Assembly: GCA_023079485.1 (NCBI GenBank)
Contig: CM041091.1
Location: 34,839,093-34,903,092, forward strand
From: Archilochus colubris
Taxonomy: Eukaryota > Chordata > Aves > Apodiformes > Trochilidae
Reading direction: 5' to 3'
DNA: 64,000 bases
Positions 27,050 through 39,000 of the stretch are shown one piece after another. Made by a program: the position numbers and the translations under genes. Positions within the stretch are counted from its first letter, which is position 1, and every line of letters starts with the position of its first letter. The notes beneath the pieces were generated by a model. The model worked only from the letters and a program-made list of their open reading frames with translations. It was not told the DNA's origin and did not search any database.

Positions 27050-30000
27050 GCAACTATAACAACAACTAATAATAGTAGTACTAGTGCTACTACTACCAAT
27101 AGAAGCCCCCCCACTCCCATGCTAGTCCCTTCAGATTCAGACTGAACACTGAGAACACCTTGGGTCAAATCCACACTATAGCTTCACCTTATAATATTTA
27201 AAAAAAACCCACCAAAAAACCAAACAAACCCCCTCCCCCCAAAATAAACTGAGTATTATGAAAACTAAAAAAAGGCAGAAGCATCCATTCCTTTCTCTGC
27301 TCACTGCCAACACACTGAAAACCTTGTGCAGTGCAGGAGAAATGCTGGCAAGGTAACCTCAGTCCTGCTGCATCTTTCACACTTTGGGCTTTGGCAAAAC
27401 CTGTGCTCAGCACCACTCCCCAACATCCACAGTATTTCCTGTGGGTACCAATGAGCAGTTCAGGAATGATGGCTCAGGGCCATCATACCTTGAATTATTT
27501 TGCACTGCAGCAACGTTAGATCTTAACTGTATTAAGCCTTGGCAATGCCTGCGAAGTTCCTAATGCTTTAATTGCATAAATAAATTTAAGGCAACAACAA
27601 CAGCAGTCATTAAAGCAACGTGCTCCTTCAGCTCTCGTTTAAAGCTCATGGGCCCACCCAGTAATTCTCATCCCCACATCTCTTCCTGGAGGGGACCTCT
27701 CCAGTGACTTCTTCAGACCATTACATTCCCTTCACAAGTCTTCCTCTCAGTCAATCTGATTTTTTTTCTTCAAAGGCTTCTGCTCCACTCACATTATCTG
27801 AACTTTAAGTTGAGATTCTGCTTTAAGCTACAGAAATCTCAATTAAATTTGAGCCTGCAACAGAAAAAAGCCATGCAGCAGGAGAATCCCTTGTTGAAAA
27901 GCCTCTTGGGGGGAAATGGGATCCCTTGAAGCTCATGGGGAGAAGCTGAGCTGAGACAAAATGAACAGTTTGAGGCAGGGTCTGGAACACACACCCTGAC
28001 CCACGGCACTGCCCCCCCTGGGAGGATGCTTCAGGAACACTGGTGGCAAGAGAGCCAGAGCAGCCACATCCCCCCAGGGAAGGGTTCAAACCTCCTGGGA
28101 CAGACACTGAAATGCTCAGAGGGTTGGGCAGATGCTGCACAGGGGATGGAAGTGAAGGAGTGAGCAGTGTGCTGGCAGCTCTGTGTTGGTAACTCCTGTG
28201 TTAGCAGCTGCCCAGGTCTCTGCCACCCACTCCTCCCCTGGACAGGGAAAATCCACCCTGGGGGGGTTAACAGTGGAAATGCTGTTACTCACACCTGAAA
28301 TCTGATTAAAACTCTCTCCAGCATTTTTCGAAGGGAAAAAAAAAAACTACACCTTGTTTTCAGTTAAATATATAGTAAATTGTCTGACTTTCTTGACATT
28401 TATCAAGCAGATAGCTGAGCATGAATGAAACTGTGTGGGTTGCTTGTCTTTTCTAACTACCCCAAGAAATATTTGATTAAAGCTTTTTTAAGCTGTTGTC
28501 AGTATCCTGGCATTATACTCAAGACATGGAACCAGTTTCTTCTGGTTCCCACTAGAGGAAACTGCTGTTTATCCAGGAACAGAGCAGAAAAGCAGCAGAA
28601 CCAACTTATAGCTGGTATCAGCGTACCTGTAGGATTCTTGCAGAAGACAAAATGATGTTTCACAGCAGTAAAATAAAAAAAAATCCCTCTGCAAGTGTCT
28701 TTTTACCCCATCAGAATATCTTGCCATCTACTTCGAGTTAGATCAATGATATTCCAGGAAAAGGAGGACTAGAGGTGTATTTTCATATGGACACCCAAGC
28801 TGGGCTCATTTGAACACCACCTGAACCCCTGTCTGTCTGTGCATCACCCCCAGCTCTGCACACCCACACAGCACCATCAACAAATGCACCACGAGTGACC
28901 TGAGTTTCCAGTGGGGGTGGTGTCAAAAATCTGCACTATCAGAAGGTTCCACCTGTTCTGCATCTCCTCCTCCCTCCATCTGCTTTGCCTTGGGCAGCCC
29001 CTCTCCCTCCAGCCGACTCCGGGCCACCCAGCTCCTCCCCAGGGACAGAAAGGAGAGAGCTGGATTTTCCCACAGCAAACATCTCAGGAACCATCATCCT
29101 GTTTCCTAGAGAGCCTTGATTGGGCAGCTGAGCACTTGCAGCTTCCAGCAGAGATTTACTGCCCAACAGCAGAAGAAAATTGATACTCATTTAACTGTGA
29201 TCTCTGGCATTATTTATCTCAGAGACCCACGGCTCGTCCCCGCCTCCCTCCTGCATGCCAGCACAGATAGCAAACCCAAAAGTAATTTTATGCTGAATAT
29301 TAGCTCAAGTAGGAAGTTATCACTTTAATAACTATAAACATTCATTTGCTTGCCTCGTTACACAACATTAAAGCTGGGCACATCATTTACAACACGCTTG
29401 TTAGAGCTGCTCAGCATTCAAAGTCAAGCCTCCTCCACTGCCAGGCTCAGAGGACACCCAGGAAGGGAAAGAAAAGCTTCCCGAGCAGACAAACACCACC
29501 CTGCTGCTTGGAATATTTCAATGTGCCCATTAGCTTTTCCATCAACACTACTTCTTGTTCACCTGCAGGCTAGGAATTCCAGCTAGAGTTTCCTAAACAG
29601 CAGATGCCCCAGGGAAAGGACCACTGGGTGGATTGTCCCACTGATGGGAGCAGTGCCTGGGACACAGAGAGATGTCACCTCCCTCCACCTCCTTTGGGAC
29701 AGCAGTAAGGAACAGGGGAGATGTTTTGCCAAGCTTAGGGGTGTCCCAGGAACCCGGAGTTCCTGCTGCCTGTCCCTCTGCAGAGCTAGCACATCACCTC
29801 CCTGTGCTGGGAGGGGAAACTGGTGCTCCCTAAACACACCTTAAAAGAAAGGGGGTAATTGCTGCTGTGGAAGTGTTTGCCACAGCAGAACTTGCTCACC
29901 AAGCAAGCAGGCAGAGCCAGGAAAGAGCTGTGGAGAGAGGCTGGCACTAAGAGCTGCTTTTAGCACCTAATGGTGCTGGGCCGTTAAGGTACTGATAGGA

Positions 30001-33000
30001 AAAATAGTCAGTCACTTCCCAGCTGGTCTGTGGCAGGCTAAAACATTAAGTTTAAACCATTAAATAATTCTGAGAGCAAGGGAGCAGGTGGCAAATGGTT
30101 TATATGGCAGATGGTGCCTTTTTTAATATTTGTACTCGCTGCTAATTTACAGAGTCCATAACCACAGACTCATTTCTTACCCTTTTCACTCCAATAATTA
30201 AGAAATTGTATGTGAGAGTAAGAAAGCAAATACCCCCATTCTGAATCAGGAGCCATAAAAGTGGCGTTGGAGACTGCCAGATATCCCATACCTCAGTTAC
30301 TTCACACAACTCTTTATGTTCCCAAAGCTTATTGCATTGTCTGTTTTGGTTTTTTTCTTTTTTTTTATTTGTTGGGTTTGGTTTTTTAAACTCTTCAAGA
30401 GTCCTCTTGAAAGATGGGATCTGATAGTGTTGGAAAATTCAGTTTTCCCTGTACCAGCAGGGCAAATAAGCACGAGGATGCAGCCCAGACCCCTGAGTAG
30501 CTGCATCACCACATGCTCCCACTTAGTCTTTATGTTTAATCTGGCACAAAACCCAAGTTAACAGCAAGGCAGACATTAAATATTTAAGGGACCATTTTGC
30601 CTGGTACATGTATGAGCAGAACCACCATGGATGAAAAAAGAAAGAAAGAAATAACCCACAGCAGAGCTCCAATAGCAGTGCTGAAACCCCCTCCATTTCA
30701 GCTCATCCATGTGAAAATGTTGTTCCTGTGCTCAGCAGAGAGTACAAGAGGATTTTCCTCTTGCATTCCTTGGTGACAAGCAGCCACAGCCCACAGGTGA
30801 CCAGAGACCACAACAGCTTCTTCAGCTTTAAATACAGGGCCTTCTGTATTTCTTCTGCTGCCATAAACACCTTGCATCTCTGAACATTTCCAAGGCCAGA
30901 ATGGTGCCAAACTAACACTCAACAACAGAAACGACAGAAGTTTCTCCCATCAGAGCCCAAGGAGCAGTAAACCCACACCACCCATATCCCCACATCCCAT
31001 CTTCATCTGCTGGTGCCCAGGGCCAGGGATCCAGTGGGACCCTTGCAGCATCCCCCTGTCCCCCACAGGGAAAGGCTGCAAGAGCTTCTGGACTCCCCAC
31101 CTGTCCTGGACCCTACTGTAGCTCTGCTTCTGACTTTCTCTCACCAAGTATCAAATAAATGATATTAAAATGAACTTGTAAAAATTTCCAGTGCCCTCTG
31201 CATACTTGCAGTTCTCATTAACTCATGGCACCTGGCATTTTTCTTCATGGAAGCTCCAATAAATTGCCCCTGAAGCAGGAGAACAGCAGAGCTGGGACCC
31301 TGTCCCACCAGGCCCACTAACTAGGCAGATCGAAGTTGGAAATAATCTGCTGTTTCCTAAGTTCATTCCTATTGTGTGAACATGTATAAGCTTTAGACAA
31401 GAGGAACATGGGAAGTTCATTAACTGACATGTTACTTTATAAACCACACGTGGATCAGGAAAAACACAGCTGCTCCAGAGGCCACAGATGATGCTTTCTC
31501 CAAGAGGTGTTTCTCTTGAACACAAAGTGGTTGTTAATAAACACCAATGCCTGGCTGTGTTTCAGCAGGTACAGCCTGTCAGGGTCACCAAGCAGGCTCC
31601 ACCTGGGATCACCTGCACTCTGCATAGTGTTTCCTTGATGCTTTCCCAGCCATTAACTCACATGCCAATGGAGACATTTCTTTTCCACAGCAGAGCCCTG
31701 CCTCTGGCCAGCTGACTGCTTTTTCCTGCACTTCAAGTCAAACCCACAGATGTCAGCCCAGGCACAGAGCCACCCCTGCCCCAGGGGACACGGATGCTCC
31801 CTCCCAGCCCAGCACCAGCCAGGCTGCTGCTTGTGGAACTGGTGGATAATCAAAACCCAGAGAGTGGTGAATCCAGAGCAATGCTCAGCTGAATCTCAGG
31901 CTTGTTGTTCATGGAGTGGGCATTTTCAAGCTTTTTTCCTAGAAGATTCCTCTATATTCTTAGGAGAAACCCCCTGGTGCCATCCTTCCTGGCGAAGCCT
32001 GAAATGCTTGGGGTTTATTGCCAGGGGTCAGCTGGCTCTGACCCAGCCCAGGGCTGGCAGGCTGCTGCCAGGGGGTCCTGATGCCTGCTCCACAGGAACA
32101 ATAATTACTGAGCTCCTCTCTCATGAACAGATCTCAGCTGAACACCAAAGATCATAACTGCAAACATTCTGCAAAATTCAATCTCGCTGCGTCTTGCTGC
32201 GTTACACTTCAAGGACCAAAAAAGATGGAATTTCAGTTTTTTGCTTAATTGGTACATGAGGTTTCTAAAGTGCTGCCTTAAGCATGCAAAGAGCAGCTTC
32301 AAAATTGATCCTGAAGGCCCCACACCAGCCCAACTTCCCCAGCAAGTCAGGGCTGCCAGCATCCTCCCCAGGTGCCACAAGCAGTGGTTACACAAACCAC
32401 ACCTGAGCCTCTCACACAAACACCCTCCCAGGGTACTGAGAATTATAAACACCCAAACAAACAAATGTTATTACATGTCAAGCAGATACTTTTCATGCCA
32501 CCACTGCAACCTGAGGCTCTACCACAAAGCCTCGGTGCCCTAGGGCCACATTTCCTCACAGAAGTCCCTTGGGTCACCAAGGATGCAGCTCAGCCCATCC
32601 CTGTCTGCACCTCCCAGTGCCACAGGCTGCAGACACACCCAGGGTTTTGAACTTACTTTTAACACAGAATTTCAGACAATCCTTCTGAGTGGCACCCGAG
32701 AAAATAACCTGAATTCTGGGTGGCAGCAACGCCACCTCCATCCCCTGAATACATCATTTAGCACCTCAGACACCAGCACCCCTCAGCACCCCCTCTGCTG
32801 CCAGGCAGACCTGAGACCCCCCCAGCAGGGACCTTACCTGGGAAGGGCGAAGGCAAGACTGGAATTCTGATGGGGGAGAAGGTGAGGACGTGGCACGGCT
32901 GAACACCGGGGGCTGCAGGTCCCTGGGGAGGGTCGGGCTCCACAGACACCATGGCCATGGTGGCCAAAGCCAGGGTCTGGTTGCCACCGACGGCTTTAAG

Positions 33001-36000
33001 GCTGTTCTGGCAACCTCCTGTGGAAGGGTGAGATACAACAGATGTTATTTTTAATTGGAAACCAGTGGATTTAGGCAGGAGGATGTTCTCTGTGTGCTGA
33101 ATTGCAACAGAAGTCTGCAGCCTCTCCCAGCCAGTCTCCACTGTTTGCATGTGCTCCCCCGAGAGACACCAGACTTTGAATATATAATATATTCCCTAAG
33201 GGCTCTCAAAGCCCCTTTGATAATTCTTATTCCAGTCCCAGTCTGTGATCAGAACATTTTTAGCTATTAACAACCCATATATGTGAACACACCATAGTAA
33301 CCTGGGGGGACAAGAAAGCAGTGAGTCCTGTATTAACTGTGCAAAGTTATTAGACCTAAATGAAAAAACCTCAGTACAAAAGTTAGGTACTTGAATGCAT
33401 TGGCTGGCATTTTCTTCAGCTCCCACAGATTCATAATGCAACAAGACCACTCTTATTCTGACTTTCCCTGAATTCCATGTTTCCCGGTTTAAAGTCTGAA
33501 TGGTTTTGTTCCTTGCTCTATTGACCACCCAGTGTCACCATCACCTGCTTCTCCTGTCACAGGCATTAAAATATTACAGCTGTTCTCCCATCCCGTGCAT
33601 GAGAAATATCTGAGCTTTACGGGTTCTGTGTGCTGGTATCCTTCATCTTAAAAGCACACCATGCAGGAAACTCCCAGTGGTTCCACATGGGAGCTCAGAG
33701 GTTGTCCACCAAATCTCTGCAACCTTTACTTTCCAGTCTAATGAGCCTGGGGGAAGGAAGACCTTTAGAGCTCAGCCTTGGCTAAATATGTTAAATAAAC
33801 AAGAAAACGAGTAGCAAAAATCTTAAGGAGGAAACCTAATTAGACAAACACCAGCTGCTGCTCACTCTGCACTCAGCTATGTATTCAAAATTCAAGCAAT
33901 CATTAGCTTATTATGTCATTTAGCAAATGCTTTCAGTTCATGCGGAAATCCTTCAGGCAAGAAGAGCCAACTGTAACTCTGGAGAAAAAAAAAATAAATT
34001 AAAAAGTGACTATTTGATCAGACTCCTGGCTTCAGGCACCCCCTGGGTTTGCAGCAATTGATTTTCTGTGTCCACTTGGGCCCTGGGGTGGTGTGACCAC
34101 AGGGTGCTGGGGGGATGCAGACCCCTGCTCTGGGTAGGACCACCCAACCCAGCAAGGTGGGGAAGATGCCCTTCCCCTGGGCAGCTCCAGACACCCATCC
34201 AGGCTCTTCCATCCCACGCTGCCTTCTGACACCTACCAAGTGCTGACCAAGGGCTGGTTCACTCTCAGCTGGCATTGGGGGAAAAAGGGCCAGGGGTTTT
34301 GGTAAGAATCTTGCTTTGGTTGCAGCCAGTTAGGGCTCCTGAGGCTGTCTATTCCTCTAACGCTTGGAAGCTTTGCTCCCGACTCTTTTTAAAGATTTAT
34401 TTGTAATAAAAAAAATGTACTTCCCCTCCCTGGCAGTGTCTCAGGCCAGGCTGGATGGGGCTCGGGGCAAACTGAGCTGGTGGGAGGTGTCCCTGCTCAT
34501 GGGACACTGGTCTGGGGTTCTGTGAAAATCAGCTCCCTGCATGAGCAAAATGGAAGTCAAGCCTTTTCAGTGAGCATCACAAAAAACCTTTTATTTTTTT
34601 TATTTCCACTGTATTTTTCAATGCCAAGAAGCATTCACTTGAAGCACCTGCACGTGCAGTGACTAAGAGGCACACAAGCACAGAAACATTAAAAGTTTTG
34701 ATTGCTCAGCTGTGGATAAATGAAAAACAGATTATTCTGCCACCGTCACGGTGAAAATTAAAAAGGAATAATTGGTGTCCAACTAATCCAACTGTTTATT
34801 GCAAGCTGATTGTTGATTCACCTGAGGACTGACACAGACCATCAGGTTAAAGCCTTGCCCTCCCAGAGCCTGCACTGACTTCTAATTCCAGCTATTGAGC
34901 AGCTGGGAAAAACCCACAAAACATCTTCTCTAACTCTTATGAAAACTAATCTTGTCGAGAAAAATTACTTTTCTACTGGTTTCCTACAGGGTATGGGAGC
35001 AGAAAGGTTGTTTACTTCTCATTTGGTTCTTTTATTTTGGAGGAGAAGATGAAATTTCCCCAAAGAGCCCAGGAAAGCAGGAAAATAAAGTCAGCCTGAG
35101 CTGCTCGGGTAGCTGCAGCCTTCCACCAGCACAGATGAGTAACACTCCTGAAGCAGGGCTGCCTTATTAAACTTTCATCAATCCCCTTATTAAAGTTTCA
35201 TCAGTCAGTTGAAAGAGAAGTTTTGGTGATTTCCCCGCCCTTTGATGAAGTTCTCTCTCCCTCTCTCCTGCTAAATAATTCCACGAAGAAAGGACTACCC
35301 CTATAATTGTTAATACTTGATTTAAAAGCTGTTTTCTGGTGCCAGGGAGTCAACAGGACTGGTGCTCTCCAGCAGAGCCAGCTGCCATTCCACTTGGGCA
35401 CTTTCCATCGGGTAAATGTACCTCTGAAAAACCAGCGTGCAATCTAACACTAAAAATAAGTTTCCTTTTCAGAATAAATCAAAGCCTGTGTTTTTCAGCA
35501 GCTGTTCCAGTGGGCTGTGGGGTGCTCTCCTGCTGAAAGCCCTGGCTCCAGCCAGCATTCCAAAGCAGGACAAACCCCTTCTCAGGGCATCCTTCAGACG
35601 ATGGCCTCCCGCTTTGAAGATGGAGACACAGCTGCTTCTTGGGAACTCCTCTCCAGGCACCTTACACCACCCAGACTGGTGTGGACAGTGAGTTCTGACC
35701 CCCCCAGCTGGGTGAGCCCACCCTGTGCCTGCCCCATGCTTTGGGGGCTGCCACAGAGCTCAGGGGGTGTCCCTCCAGAATTCGAGGGATCTCTGGAATT
35801 TCACTTCTGTACCTGCCCCCAGGCAATGCCCCCCACATCCAGTGCCCCCCAATGCAATGACCCCCCCTCATTCAGCTGCCCATGTCCCCCAGGCAATGCC
35901 CCCTCTCATGAAATTGCCCCCCCTGCCCCATGCAATGCCCACCCCCTGCCATTGCCCCCTGTGCCATACACACCTCCAGGCAATGCTCCCCCCCTGCCCA

Positions 36001-39000
36001 ATTGCCCCCTCCCTCCTACAAGTGCCCCCATCCCATGTCAAGTTTGTCTTGATTTGGGTAGATAACCCAAAAAGCACAAACTCAATAAGCAAAGCCAAAC
36101 CTTCATAAAGCTGTGACTAGCCCCAAGTGTTCCCAGAGCCTCCGTGGAGTGTTTGTCCCTGCAGTGCCTGAATGCTCCACGGATCAAGAGAGGTTGCAGG
36201 GCATTTCAGGAAGATTTGGGCTCCTGCAGGGCTATTCCTGTTCTACAAAAGGGGAGCCCTACCATGTGCACTTTAAATAAAACTTAAAAAATCAATTTGC
36301 AAGGCCCCCTTATGTGTACACCCGTGCTTCAAATATAAAGCTTGTGTTTAGGAGATACAGAAGGGAGACCTCTCCCATAGAGACCCTGGGTCATCTGTTT
36401 CATAAACCTTAAAACCCACCAGAGAATGGAACCCCAATTTATCAGGAAGCAACCACGTTTCTTCATGAGTTTGTAATGCCTGCAAATAAACTGAAATTAC
36501 CTAGAAAACTGTGTCTGTATATGGATATAGATTCTGATGACACTTGCTCTAAAAAATATTGGTGTGAAGGCAAGTGGGATTAAAGGAAAAAGCATACTAA
36601 TAGGAAGGATCAAAAATTTTGATCTGTACACAGGATCAGTAGAGCTGAAGTAATGTGGTGAAAGAATAAACGGGTGCTTTTCATTCTGGTATTTCTGATT
36701 TCACCACCAATGGATGAAAGAGCAGAAAGATTGCTTTTGAGCAAAGAGACACTGTGGAAGAACAGAGGCAGCAACAAATCTTTGCCTTAGCAGAAAATAT
36801 CTGCTATTGGGGGAAAAAATAGCAAAGAAAAAAGAAAAGAATGTACCCTATCTGGTGTAAGAAGACTGGTTTCCTTCAAGGACAGCAACACTGGGAAGTG
36901 TTCATCCCAGGCTGGGGATGCTTCCCTGGCTCCCCTCATCCCCCAGCCACTGCTGGAGCTGCAGCCATGGGCTGTGCTGGGGGGGCTCTCATGGAGCAGT
37001 TCTGGAGAATTTAGAATCATATTGGTTGGAAAACACTTCAAAGATCACCAAATCCAACCATTACCAACATACCTTCAAACACTCACACTAGCACCAATAA
37101 CAGTAAAACGATGGCACACCAGTACCAGAAGGCACATCAGTACCTAAAAGGTGCCACCAGGGGGGTCCTGCTGGTGCTCCCCCACCCCATGGTCAGGGAT
37201 GTGCAGACCACACATCTGCCTTGGGACCAAACTCCATCCTCAGGAGACAAAAATGTTAATCCTTTCTCTGCTAAATTATCTCAGTGCATCCTTTTCCAGT
37301 GAAAGGCAGTGCCCAGCAGACAGAAGACATGCTGTGGTTTCTGCCTTCCTGGGAAAGCAAAACATCCCCAGTGGCTGTGGATTCACCAAATGGTGAAGCA
37401 CAGGCACATAAATCCTTGGAGTCCATGTTAGAAGCATAGCTGCTGCCTTTTCTTACAGAAAACAACACATCCCAGGAGCTGGAGCTCTCAGCTGTAAAAC
37501 CTGTGCATTACCACCCTGCAGCACCTCGTGCCTTTATCTGTTTAGCACTGCTGATAGACTGAGAAAACAATTCTATCATTACTGGTGACATTATATCATT
37601 ACTGCTAACCATGGCAGGGCAGCCTGCCACACAGCAGCCAGGCAGAGCAGATCCAGCCCCAGAGCCTGCAGAATCCTTATCAACTTACCAGGTTAAAGCA
37701 CTTAACGAAGCAATTTGCCCTCTGTATTTTTATTACTCTTCATATTAACTCTAAGGATTATACAGGAAATACTTCAATAGTACAACCACAACACTGCCAA
37801 CCATAACACATCCCAGAAGCAGCTCCTGAGGATGCTATTGACTGGCACTGATGGCATCAATTGCAAATCTGATTTACAGAGGGATGGGGAGATTTGAAAA
37901 GATGGTCAGGGGTCTCTGTGCTCCTCCCTGCACCTGCATTTTAGTAAGCCCCTTCTGTGAGGCAAATGCTGTTTCAAATTGCTCCAAAACGTGAGATTCA
38001 GCTGTACAGCAATGGATTTTCAGTTCTTCTCCAAGAGCAAAGCTTGGCTCTCCTGTTAGCAGCTGTGGTATACCTGAGTTATGCAGATTAATTGAATTTA
38101 TTTGACAAATTTTTGTGCATAACTGAGTCTTAACAAGATGACTGACTGATCAGCTGCTCTTCTCTGGTTCTTCACACCAAATTCTTAAAATTAGCAGCCA
38201 ACAGGAAGGAGAATTATACATGAACTGTGTTAGCAGTTTCTTGTTTGAAAATAAACCAAGCATTCTGCAGGAGGCTGTCCCCTTCAGCCAGGCAGTCCAA
38301 AGCCAGCTATGGAATAATCCATTACAGTTTTCTGTAACTACACATGTTCTTTTCTTCCAGAGTAATTTAGAGGATGAAATGCACTTTGCCATCAAGGTTC
38401 AGATGCATCAAGAGATTTTCAGCTGAGTGGAATGAAACCCTTACTTTATAAAACAGCTTATGCAGCTCTGAGAGATGAATTTAAAAAAAAAAGCCACACA
38501 ACAAAAATAGGAAATAATTTATGTGCTACTGACCTGGTATCAGCTGGGGTGCCAAAACCAGAGTGGGAAGAGGCCTGGAGGCAGCAGCTGGCCTGGCTAT
38601 AGCTGTGGAGACTTGATTGGTCAGTAACAGAGGTTTCTCATTTCCCTGAAAGAGCCTCGATTCCTCAGGATGTATCCATGCTGAATCCAGAGCAAATGCA
38701 TTATTCAAGTATATCTGTCCAACATAAACAAGGAATGTTAGAGCTTGAAATGTAAAAACTCAGGAATAAAAGAGAATAAAGCATCTTTAACTTGATGTCA
38801 CAATCCAGGTAGTATCTCTATTCAGGAACAAACTTGCAAGAACAGATGGATTTCTGCCTCACAAATATTGCAGGCTGAGTTGAGCTGAGCAGCTGTGTGA
38901 AAATGAACTGGCTTTTAACACAACTGCAGTATCACCACCAGAAAACCTGCAGGCAGTAGTGTTCTGGAACAAGTCCCTCTGCAACTGGGAGGCTTCAGCC

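Larger units (their letters stand above)
17880..32837 (-). other. TCERG1L: TCERG1L intron 4 (about 15 kb)
   Basis: This is the largest intron. It holds a short CR1 fragment, poly(T) at 21852-21867, a minisatellite at 26081-26167, an AAT microsatellite at 26986-27049, an A/C-rich tract near 27200 and a T-rich tract near 30350. Reading frames inside lack splice context and family resemblance. No nested gene is supported. Confidence 0.8.
33018..38533 (-). other. TCERG1L: TCERG1L intron 3
   Basis: About 5.5 kb. It holds two CR1 fragments and a C-rich minisatellite-like tract at 35820-36035, each listed separately. No exon seen. Confidence 0.85.

Noticed and set aside
26722..27174. 150-codon minus frame with a poly-Ile stretch
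   Set aside because: Translation of the AAT microsatellite and its flanks; no splice signals or homology.
35517..36108. Proline/cysteine/histidine-rich plus frames up to 182 codons
   Set aside because: Produced by the C-rich minisatellite-like tract. The repeats are irregular in frame and show no domain.
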